From assembly GCA_027028665.1 (NCBI GenBank), contig JALVIU010000101.1, forward strand, positions 1-5,384: a DNA stretch of 5,384 nt, in the 5' to 3' direction. The first letter of the stretch is position 1; the number at the start of each line of letters is the position of its first letter. The notes beneath the pieces were generated by a model. That model had not been told where the DNA came from. It made no database searches and was given only the letters and a program-made list of their open reading frames with translations. This DNA is from Candidatus Atribacteria bacterium (lineage in GTDB: Bacteria > Atribacterota > JALVIU01). Positions 1 to 5,384 of this stretch are shown here, in pieces. The position numbers and the translations under genes are program-made.

Positions 1-1573
1 CAAGTGAACCATATATACCACCTTTGAAATATTGATCTACCTTTAAGAATTTTGCCTCATTTATTACATCCTTTTTATCTGTACCAGATGCAAGGTAGAG
101 TATGTACCCTTTTTTGTAAAGTCTCTCCAAAAACTCTCTTGCCCCTTTTATAAGATAGAAGTCAAGTGGAACTTCCCCATCTGTTACCCTATTCATTCTC
201 TTTTTAACAAGTTCTATTATCCTATTTCTATACATAGTCTTATAGTAAAGTGCATCCTTTATCTCAGATGGTGGGATATAACCAAATTCCTTTATCATAT
301 CCACAAGTCCTTCCATCTGAAGAATAGTTTGAACCCCTGTGGTCTTCTCTATAAAATCTTTTACCCTTTCTTCTACCTGAGGATCCTTTTTCCCTCCTGT
401 TATCATCTCTACCATAAGGGGTCCCATGATATTCTCCCATCCTTCCCTTAGGGTAGAGATAGTACCATCAAAATCAAACACGATATGTTTTACCTTTCCC
501 TTTTCTATATAGGCATCCAGTATATCCATATCAGGATGGACTACATCCACATGTCCAAGCTCTTGCCAGTTTTCCTTTACATCAAGAGGGGTCACCTTTC
601 CTGTACCCTCTCGTGTTACAGAGATAGCGGCTACATTATTTGCAATCTTTGCAGAAAACACAGGATCTTTCGTTGCAAGGAGAGATAGGGTAAGTCCTGC
701 CAGAAAGGCATCCCCTGCTCCTGTCACATCAACTGGCTCTACAGTGGGGGTAAATATCCTTTTCTGTATACCTTCTTTTGCGTCCACATAGAGTATTCCT
801 CTCTCAGAAAAAGTAATGTAAAGAGGTGCGCCTATTTTATCACTTACATCAAAACCGTATCTCTTTGCAAAACTCATTGTCTCACGGGGTTTTTCATTCT
901 TTGAAAAAAGTGCATTGTATAAAGATACAAATTCCTGGTCATTGGGCTTTAAGATCATACCTCTAAAGAGATGTGCCCTTTTCCGAGAATCAACAATAAA
1001 GAGTTTATCGGGATATTTTTCTCTTTGATGGTGAAGTAGTCTTCTTATATTTTCAGTGATAACACCTGGATTCTCTGTTTCTTTCTGGTCTCCAATAATT
1101 ACAGCATCTACCACAGGGACCAATCTTTTAAGTTTATCCAGTATAGCATCTTCTGCCTCTTTGGATATAGGGGCAAGCTCTAAAAAGTCCACCCTCCCCT
1201 TATCCTCTTTTCGTGTTTTAATGTTTAGAAGTTTAGTATATGTAAAGGTCATTTTGTCTTTATCTTCTACCACACAGGATTTTGGAAGTCTATATTCATT
1301 CCAGAGTATCCTTTTAAGGTCCATACCAAATCCATCATCACCACACACACTTATAAGGTAAGTTCGTGCACCCAAGAGGGATAAATTCTTCGCCATATTC
1401 CCTGCAGCCCCAGGTGATAGATCCCTCTCTATACATGGGGTATTGGGGATCCCTGTCTCCCTGCTTGGCTCAGAGAGAAGGGGGTCATAATAACACGAAA
1501 GGTCCAAAGACACATCTCCTACAACCAATACCTTAAACCTGGGGAACTCTTCCAGAATCTGAGATATATTCAT
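1..1573 (-). CDS. PfkB-family sugar kinase fused to HAD phosphatase (HldE-kinase-like; C-terminus cut by window edge)
   Basis: My own reverse-strand translation gives 524 residues with no stop, running off the left edge. Residues about 10-335 are a PfkB/ribokinase-fold kinase resembling the heptose-7-phosphate kinase half of HldE/RfaE. Visible features are the N-terminal VVGDVSLDL strand (17-25), PGAAGN (54-59), DSRKR (195-199), LKPND (208-212) and the ATP-site/catalytic signature DVTGAGDAF (282-290), with D288 the likely base. From about 361 a HAD hydrolase begins. Motif I is DFDGT (367-371; D367 nucleophile, D369 acid/base), followed by a roughly 120-residue mostly helical C1-type cap and motif II in LASGTD (S496). 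Motifs III and IV should lie beyond base 1. By analogy the kinase would phosphorylate a sugar phosphate and the HAD domain would remove a different phosphate. The ATG is fixed by GGGAGG five bases upstream. It lies 12 bases after the preceding gene and is probably the last visible cistron of the operon. The kinase and HAD folds are secure; the substrate is inferred. Confidence 0.88.
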   Translation of the reverse strand, partial: MNISQILEEFPRFKVLVVGDVSLDLSCYYDPLLSEPSRETGIPNTPCIERDLSPGAAGNMAKNLSLLGARTYLISVCGDDGFGMDLKRILWNEYRLPKSCVVEDKDKMTFTYTKLLNIKTRKEDKGRVDFLELAPISKEAEDAILDKLKRLVPVVDAVIIGDQKETENPGVITENIRRLLHHQREKYPDKLFIVDSRKRAHLFRGMILKPNDQEFVSLYNALFSKNEKPRETMSFAKRYGFDVSDKIGAPLYITFSERGILYVDAKEGIQKRIFTPTVEPVDVTGAGDAFLAGLTLSLLATKDPVFSAKIANNVAAISVTREGTGKVTPLDVKENWQELGHVDVVHPDMDILDAYIEKGKVKHIVFDFDGTISTLREGWENIMGPLMVEMITGGKKDPQVEERVKDFIEKTTGVQTILQMEGLVDMIKEFGYIPPSEIKDALYYKTMYRNRIIELVKKRMNRVTDGEVPLDFYLIKGAREFLERLYKKGYILYLASGTDKKDVINEAKFLKVDQYFKGGIYGSL

Positions 1574-1578
1574 TTTTT

Positions 1579-1584
1579 CCTCCC
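1579..1584 (-). promoter_or_regulatory. Ribosome binding site of the kinase-phosphatase gene
   Basis: On the minus strand this reads GGGAGG, five A residues before the ATG at 1573-1571. It lies in the 12-base gap after the TAG stop (1588-1586) of the preceding gene and supports this start codon for the kinase-HAD fusion. Confidence 0.75.
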
Positions 1585-1585
1585 A

Positions 1586-2581
1586 CTATAGCATTTCTTT
1601 AATTAATTTATAAAGAGAAGTAACAGTATCTAAGTGATTTCCCTCTATGTAGTATCCCTTTCCGTTAAAAGACTGAGGCACCCGTGTTACGATAGATTTT
1701 ATGTCACGGAAGTAATATGTATATGTATGATCATCATTTACATCTTGGAGATTTACAGGCCTTAGGTCAAAATCTGCGGTAATTATATCATTCGGTACCA
1801 TACCTATATTTGCTGCCATAGAAAATGCCTTAAGATACACCTCTACCATGATTACGGCAGAGCCTGTAAGAATACAGATGCCCCCATCTATAAGTTTTGT
1901 GATATATGATGCAAATATGCCAAAATCCCTTCCACTTGTCCCGCCTATTGCCCTTCCATTAAATTCGGGATGCATATGGTGGATGTCATCTCCTACTGCT
2001 ACATGTACTGTAAGGGGAATGCCTAGTTTGTAAAAATTATATATAACTGAATACTCTGAATATTTAAACTCTACATTCTCTCCTATGTATAGCTCCCCGG
2101 ATAAGAACCTTCCCAATGTCTCACCATATCCCAATAAAAGCTCATCCCCTACAGAAATGGCCCGATTCAGGTATCTTCCCGTCTCATAGGCAAATCCGAA
2201 CTCACCCTTTTGGAGTGCATTAGGCACATTCTCAGAGGTCTCACCTAAAAGTGCAAGCTCAAAGTCATGAATAGTAAATGCCCCGTTTACACCCAATATA
2301 TCTATCATTCCCTCTTTTGCAAGATCGATAAGTATAGGACCCATACCGTTTTTTATTATATGTGCACCTGATGCCCATATAATGGGAAGCCCCCTTTTCT
2401 TTGCATCTACCATACTCTTTGCAAGGGTTTTTAAATCCTCTGTATCATACGAAAGGGGTTTTTTCAAGATCTCTTCAGGATTCATAAGATCCCTTATGTT
2501 TACTTTGTTCGGCCTTTTTGAAACAGGGTATCTCTTTATTTTAGTAAAATCAAAAATCTCATACCTCCCTCTATATTCCAT
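1586..2581 (-). CDS. Conserved-looking protein of unassigned function, 331 residues, between GmhA-like isomerase and kinase
   Basis: I cannot assign a function. The protein looks soluble, with no signal peptide or membrane segment. It is rich in motif-like blocks typical of an enzyme: SGAHIIKNGMGP (71-82), GVNGAFTIHDFELALLGE (97-114), HVAVGDDIHHMHPEFNG (193-209, four His plus paired Asp, a candidate metal or active site), GGTSGRDF (213-220), TGSAVIMVEVYLKAFSMA (239-256) and YYFRDIKSIVTR (289-300). The alternating strand/Gly-rich-loop/helix pattern suggests a Rossmann-like fold. A distant relation to the deoxyhypusine-synthase-like NAD-binding fold is possible, but the catalytic lysine block of true deoxyhypusine synthases is not visible. 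Its start overlaps the isomerase gene by 11 bases and its stop is 12 bases before the kinase-HAD gene, so it is probably translationally coupled and acts on the same sugar-phosphate pathway. The start is supported by AGGAGGT just upstream. That it is a real gene is near certain; the role is open. Confidence 0.9.
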   Translation of the reverse strand: MEYRGRYEIFDFTKIKRYPVSKRPNKVNIRDLMNPEEILKKPLSYDTEDLKTLAKSMVDAKKRGLPIIWASGAHIIKNGMGPILIDLAKEGMIDILGVNGAFTIHDFELALLGETSENVPNALQKGEFGFAYETGRYLNRAISVGDELLLGYGETLGRFLSGELYIGENVEFKYSEYSVIYNFYKLGIPLTVHVAVGDDIHHMHPEFNGRAIGGTSGRDFGIFASYITKLIDGGICILTGSAVIMVEVYLKAFSMAANIGMVPNDIITADFDLRPVNLQDVNDDHTYTYYFRDIKSIVTRVPQSFNGKGYYIEGNHLDTVTSLYKLIKEML

Positions 2582-3155
2582 CTCTACCTCCTGCTATCCT
2601 TTCCTCTAAGAATTCACATAATATATGTATAATCATGATATGCACCTCTTGTATACGTGGTGTATCGGTTGAGGGGACACAATAACATATATCTGTAAAT
2701 TCTCTCATCTTGCCCCCTGTTTTTCCAGAGAGTCCTATAGTATATATACCTCTTTCTCTTGCTATCTTTAGGGCCTCAATTATATTTTCTGAATTGCCAG
2801 AGGTACTTATACCAATAAATAAATCTCCTTTATTTCCTATACCCTCTATCTGCCTTTTAAATATATATTTAAAATCATAATCGTTTCCAATTTCTGTAAT
2901 AACAGATGGGTTAGAGGGAAGTGCTATGGCAGGGATTGGATCCCTTTCTTTGTAAAATCGCCCGATAAGTTCTGCTACCATATGAAGAGCATCAGCGGTG
3001 CTTCCACCATTTCCTGCAACGAGGATCTTACCTTTATTCTTGATGACCTTTTCCATCATATCTACACCCTTTTCTATATCTTCAATATAGTGTATGAAGA
3101 ATTCTTTTATTATAGCATTGTGCGCCTCCACAATTTTTTGAATCCTATCTTTCAT
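2571..3155 (-). CDS. gmhA: GmhA-like SIS-domain phosphoheptose isomerase
   Basis: This 194-residue cytoplasmic SIS protein has the length and motifs of sedoheptulose-7-phosphate isomerase, which makes D-glycero-D-manno-heptose 7-phosphate for LPS or other heptose glycans. An N-terminal helical segment (1-40) leads to the phosphate-binding loops VAGNGGSTADALH (46-58) and STSGNSENI (117-125), with RIQEVHIMIIH (167-177) near the end. H58, E62, Q169 and H177 have exactly the spacing (4, 107, 8) of the zinc/catalytic set I recall for Burkholderia GmhA (H64, E68, Q175, H183), so the active site looks intact. The ATG is supported by GGAGGT five bases upstream. It lies 30 bases after endonuclease V and overlaps the next gene by 11 bases. 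The short tail AGGRDGI (188-194) encodes the next gene's ribosome binding site. The SIS isomerase call is firm. Heptose as substrate is likely, but a related sugar phosphate (as for DiaA-like or other SIS proteins) is not excluded. Confidence 0.88.
   Translation of the reverse strand: MKDRIQKIVEAHNAIIKEFFIHYIEDIEKGVDMMEKVIKNKGKILVAGNGGSTADALHMVAELIGRFYKERDPIPAIALPSNPSVITEIGNDYDFKYIFKRQIEGIGNKGDLFIGISTSGNSENIIEALKIARERGIYTIGLSGKTGGKMREFTDICYCVPSTDTPRIQEVHIMIIHILCEFLEERIAGGRDGI
2587..2592 (-). promoter_or_regulatory. Ribosome binding site of the 331-residue gene, embedded in the isomerase coding end
   Basis: The minus strand reads AGGAGG, then TAGAG, then the ATG at 2581-2579. The site lies inside the last codons of the upstream SIS gene, where it encodes a Gly-Gly pair. 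It decides the start of the downstream gene and, with the 11-base overlap, points to translational coupling. Confidence 0.75.
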
Positions 3156-3160
3156 TATCT

Positions 3161-3166
3161 ACCTCC
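3161..3166 (-). promoter_or_regulatory. Ribosome binding site of the gmhA-like gene
   Basis: The minus strand reads GGAGGT followed by AGATA and the ATG at 3155-3153. It sits in the 30-base gap after the endonuclease V stop. No hairpin plus T-run terminator is visible in this gap, which supports read-through from endonuclease V into the sugar genes. Confidence 0.7.
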
Positions 3167-3185
3167 ATGTTTCAATTTGTTAAAA

Positions 3186-3890
3186 TTATAACATATTTTT
3201 TAATTTTTTAGAAAATATATGTGCTTCTCTGATGGGAAGTGGTATGCGGTAATTTTCTGTAAGATCCAACACCACTCTGGAGAGAGAATCTATTGAAATA
3301 AGATGCCCAGGGGATATCCACATAGGTTTTACGTAATCACGGGTACGGAGAACTATACCCACTATTTCGTCATCAAAAATAATAGGAGCTCTATCTCCTC
3401 TCTTTAAACCTGGCATAGTATAGTTTCCCAGAAATCCCTGTTTTGCACATCCTATAGTGGGGATCTGAGTAACAATTCCAATATATACAGCAAGACCTGC
3501 CCTATGTGGATGATAAATCCCATGGCCATCTACCATTATAAGGCTTACCTTTTTCCTTACAGAAAGTGGTATTTTATCCCAACAAGAGATAAAACCCACT
3601 CCTTCTCTAAAGGTGAAAAATCCAGGAATATAGGGAAAAAAGACCTCATCTATGCTGTAAAAATTCTTCCAGAAGACAAAGTTATTTTCTTTTCTTTCAA
3701 ATAAAGAACAGGTCGAAATTATATACTCTTTACCGTCTTTCTCAAGGTATGACGCATCAAAACCCAAAACTGTATCCAGAACAGGTGTCCCTGAAAGCAG
3801 TACATGAAAGGCAAGTTTTTTTTGAAAGTGTACGGCTCTTTTGAGATCTTTTTTCTTAGATATGTCAAGCATATCATTTATATAATCCAT
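3186..3890 (-). CDS. nfi: Endonuclease V (deoxyinosine 3' endonuclease)
   Basis: This DNA repair nuclease nicks DNA (or RNA) at the second phosphodiester bond 3' of inosine, acting on deaminated adenine. At 234 residues it is full length for the family (about 220-230). Diagnostic blocks in order: GFDASY (43-48, catalytic D45), PYIPGFFTFRE (86-96, the PYIP wedge that probes the lesion and catalytic E96), IMVDGHGIYHPHRAGLA (118-134, catalytic D121, H127), PTIGCAKQG (144-152), RTRDYVKPMWISPGH (182-196) and YRIPLPIREAH (214-224, H224). All metal-binding acidic residues are present, so it should be active. No Shine-Dalgarno precedes the ATG. Met7 (ATG at 3872) is an alternative start, also without one. 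A TATAAT box lies 8 bases upstream of the ATG, suggesting a leaderless mRNA. It is the promoter-proximal gene of an apparent operon otherwise devoted to sugar phosphates. Confidence 0.95.
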   Translation of the reverse strand: MDYINDMLDISKKKDLKRAVHFQKKLAFHVLLSGTPVLDTVLGFDASYLEKDGKEYIISTCSLFERKENNFVFWKNFYSIDEVFFPYIPGFFTFREGVGFISCWDKIPLSVRKKVSLIMVDGHGIYHPHRAGLAVYIGIVTQIPTIGCAKQGFLGNYTMPGLKRGDRAPIIFDDEIVGIVLRTRDYVKPMWISPGHLISIDSLSRVVLDLTENYRIPLPIREAHIFSKKLKNML

Positions 3891-3898
3891 ATAATAAG

Positions 3899-3926
3899 AT
3901 TATACTACTTGACAATAAATATTCAA
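3899..3926 (-). promoter_or_regulatory. Sigma-70-like promoter for the leftward nfi-gmhA-kinase operon
   Basis: On the minus strand, TTGAAT (3926-3921; 4 of 6 consensus) is followed after 16 bases by a perfect TATAAT (3904-3899). Only eight bases separate this -10 box from the nfi ATG (3890), so initiation at the usual distance falls at or just before the start codon. It shares DNA with the opposing cimA promoter. Read by eye; the region is AT-rich, so a chance match is possible. Confidence 0.6.
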
Positions 3927-3937
3927 TAAGTTATCAT
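3909..3937 (+). promoter_or_regulatory. Sigma-70-like promoter for cimA
   Basis: A perfect TTGACA (3909-3914), a 17-base spacer and TATCAT (3932-3937; 5 of 6 consensus) form a strong textbook promoter. Initiation would be expected near 3944, leaving a leader of only about 20 bases before the cimA ATG. That leaves no room for a T-box, leader peptide or attenuator. Its -35 box lies between the -10 and -35 boxes of the divergent leftward promoter. Confidence 0.7.
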
Positions 3938-3954
3938 TTAAAAAATTAAGAAAA

Positions 3955-3961
3955 GGGGTGA
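3955..3961 (+). promoter_or_regulatory. Ribosome binding site of cimA
   Basis: GGGGTGA, close to the GGAGGTGA anti-16S consensus, lies five bases before the ATG at 3967 and supports that start. Confidence 0.65.
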
Positions 3962-3966
3962 GGGAG

Positions 3967-5384
3967 ATGGATAATAAAAAAGTTAAACTATACGATACTA
4001 CTCTAAGAGACGGAAGCCAGGGAAGAATGGTACAATTTTCAAGTATAGATAAGATACGCATTGCAAAAGCATTAGATGATTTTGGTATAGATTATATAGA
4101 AGGTGGATGGCCAGGTTCTAATCCAAAGGATATGGAATTTTTCAAAATGGCCCAAAATGAAGAGTTTCAACATGCAAAGATTGCTGCATTTGGCTCCACA
4201 AGAAGGCCCAATATATTACCTGAAGAAGATACAAATTTAAATGCACTCATTGAAGCAAACACCCCTACCGTAACAATATTTGGAAAGTCGTGGGATCTAC
4301 ACGTTACTGATGCGCTAAAGACATCCTTAGAAGAAAATCTGAACATGATTGAATCCTCCATAAAATTTCTAAAATCAAAGGGCAAGGAAGTGATATATGA
4401 TGCAGAACATTTCTTTGATGGATATAAGAACAATCCAGAGTATGCACTTAAAACCTTAAAAGCAGCACTTGAAGGCGGTGTGGATACAATAGTACTTGCA
4501 GATACAAATGGAGGAACACTTCCATGGGATCTTCTTAATATAATAGAAGAAGTGAAAAAAGGCATAGGAATCGAGACATTAGGCATTCATGCCCACAATG
4601 ATAGTGATATGGCAGTGGCAAATTCCCTTATAGGTGTAGGAAAGGGGATAGTCCATATACAGGGCACAATAAATGGATATGGAGAGAGGACGGGAAATGC
4701 AAATCTGTGTTCTATCATTCCAAATCTAATTATAAAAATGGGATATGATGCAAATTGTAAAGAGAATCTTCACAAACTCACAGAGCTTTCAAGATTTGTA
4801 AGTGAACTTGCCAATCTTCCCCATAATCCATATCTTCCATTTGTGGGAGAGAATGCATTTTCCCATAAGGGAGGCATTCATGTAAGCGCCGTTATGAAGA
4901 ATCCATCAACCTATGAACATATAAATCCAGAACTTGTAGGTAATAGAAGAAATATACTTGTATCTGAACTCTCAGGGAAAAGCAATGTCCTATATAAGGC
5001 AAAAGAGTTAAACCTTAATATACCAGAAAATGACGTGATAATAAGAGAAATCGTAAATAAGATAAAGGAACTTGAAAATAAGGGATACCAATTTGAGGCA
5101 GCATCTGGTTCCTTTGAGCTCCTTATAAGGAAGTTTTTAGGCAAATATCCAGAATTCTTTAAGGTATTAGGATACAGGGTAATCGTAGAAAAATTAGGAG
5201 AAGATCATGAGCTTATTTCTGAAGCCACAGTAAAGTTTAAGATTGATGATAATGTAATACTTACTGTAGCTGAAGGAAACGGTCCTGTAAATGCACTGGA
5301 TAAAGCACTTAGAAAGGGGCTTATAAGTTTCTATCCTGCACTTAAATTCATAGAACTTGTGGATTATAAGGTAAGAGTGCTTCA
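3967..5384 (+). CDS. cimA: (R)-citramalate synthase, CimA type (C-terminus cut by window edge)
   Basis: It condenses pyruvate with acetyl-CoA to (R)-citramalate, the first step of the threonine-independent route to 2-oxobutyrate and isoleucine; cytoplasmic. The visible 472 residues have no stop; the family is usually about 520-540 long, so some 50-70 residues lie beyond the edge. The HMGL-like TIM barrel opens with [12 protein letters not shown] (8-19; R14, metal ligand D15). Then come [13 protein letters not shown] (43-55), a block typical of the CimA branch rather than Leu[10 protein letters not shown] (145-153), [10 protein letters not shown] (177-186), [14 protein letters not shown] (207-220; metal ligands H208, H210), [15 protein letters not shown] (233-247; N244) and KGGIHVSAV (301-309). 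From about 373 ([17 protein letters not shown]) the LeuA-type C-terminal dimer domain begins, which binds the feedback inhibitor in this family. It is divergent from nfi across a 76-base gap. Function is confident; alternatives (2-isopropylmalate or homocitrate synthase) fit the motifs less well. Confidence 0.94.
   Translation, partial: MDNKKVKLYDTTLRDGSQGRMVQFSSIDKIRIAKALDDFGIDYIEGGWPGSNPKDMEFFKMAQNEEFQHAKIAAFGSTRRPNILPEEDTNLNALIEANTPTVTIFGKSWDLHVTDALKTSLEENLNMIESSIKFLKSKGKEVIYDAEHFFDGYKNNPEYALKTLKAALEGGVDTIVLADTNGGTLPWDLLNIIEEVKKGIGIETLGIHAHNDSDMAVANSLIGVGKGIVHIQGTINGYGERTGNANLCSIIPNLIIKMGYDANCKENLHKLTELSRFVSELANLPHNPYLPFVGENAFSHKGGIHVSAVMKNPSTYEHINPELVGNRRNILVSELSGKSNVLYKAKELNLNIPENDVIIREIVNKIKELENKGYQFEAASGSFELLIRKFLGKYPEFFKVLGYRVIVEKLGEDHELISEATVKFKIDDNVILTVAEGNGPVNALDKALRKGLISFYPALKFIELVDYKVRVL

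Noticed and set aside
485-1361. Plus-strand open frames at 485-688 and 1056-1361
   Set aside because: They are opposite the kinase-HAD fusion, whose motifs fix the minus strand as coding, and their translations show no recognisable domain.
3156-3185. Possible terminator between nfi and the gmhA-like gene
   Set aside because: The 30-base gap shows no GC-rich hairpin followed by a T-run on the minus strand; only the ribosome binding site is evident.
1848-3191. Plus-strand open frames at 1848-2033, 2382-2609 and 2982-3191
   Set aside because: They are antisense to the 331-residue gene and the isomerase, with no ribosome binding sites or meaningful motifs.
3914-3923. Short inverted repeat AATA-AA-TATT between the divergent genes as an operator
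   Set aside because: Four-base arms in very AT-rich DNA are expected by chance, and extending the arms outward does not hold the symmetry.
4167-4586. A 139-codon minus-strand open frame opposite cimA
   Set aside because: It lies wholly inside the well-supported cimA coding sequence, has a low-complexity Ser/Phe-rich translation and no ribosome binding site; it is an antisense shadow.
1-5384. CRISPR array, tRNA/rRNA, insertion sequence or phage/defence module
   Set aside because: Coding is essentially continuous metabolic and repair genes; no repeated spacer pattern, transposase motif, terminal inverted repeat or RNA gene was seen by eye.

Overview
The window looks like a piece of a bacterial chromosome. 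It is AT-rich, with heavy use of ATA for isoleucine and AGA/AGG for arginine, and most genes have strong GGAGG-type ribosome binding sites. That style, together with an LPS-type heptose isomerase, suggests a Gram-negative-type, perhaps thermophilic, deep-branching or candidate-phylum bacterium. The taxonomic guess is inference only. Coding density is very high; the only real intergenic region is 76 bases (3891-3966).

Left part, minus strand, 3890 down to 1: a tight four-gene run read right to left. It holds endonuclease V (3890-3186), a GmhA-like SIS sugar-phosphate isomerase (3155-2571), a 331-residue protein of unassigned function (2581-1586), and a PfkB-type sugar kinase fused to a HAD phosphatase (1573 to beyond base 1, so its C-terminus is missing). 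The gaps are 30 bases, an 11-base overlap and 12 bases, with no visible terminator between genes, so the run is probably one operon.

Right part, plus strand, 3967 to the window end: (R)-citramalate synthase (CimA), truncated by the edge. It makes citramalate from pyruvate and acetyl-CoA for isoleucine synthesis.

The intergenic region carries two good sigma-70-like promoters pointing apart and physically interleaved. The leftward one puts the transcription start almost on the endonuclease V ATG, which has no Shine-Dalgarno, so that mRNA may be leaderless.

The most interesting content is the last three genes of the left operon. The isomerase, kinase and phosphatase match, in order, the chemistry of the first three steps from sedoheptulose 7-phosphate to heptose 1-phosphate. 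However, kinase and phosphatase are fused, the phosphatase is not the GmhB type, no nucleotidyltransferase is visible, and an unassigned conserved-looking protein sits between isomerase and kinase. This may be a variant sugar-phosphate or nucleotide-sugar pathway.
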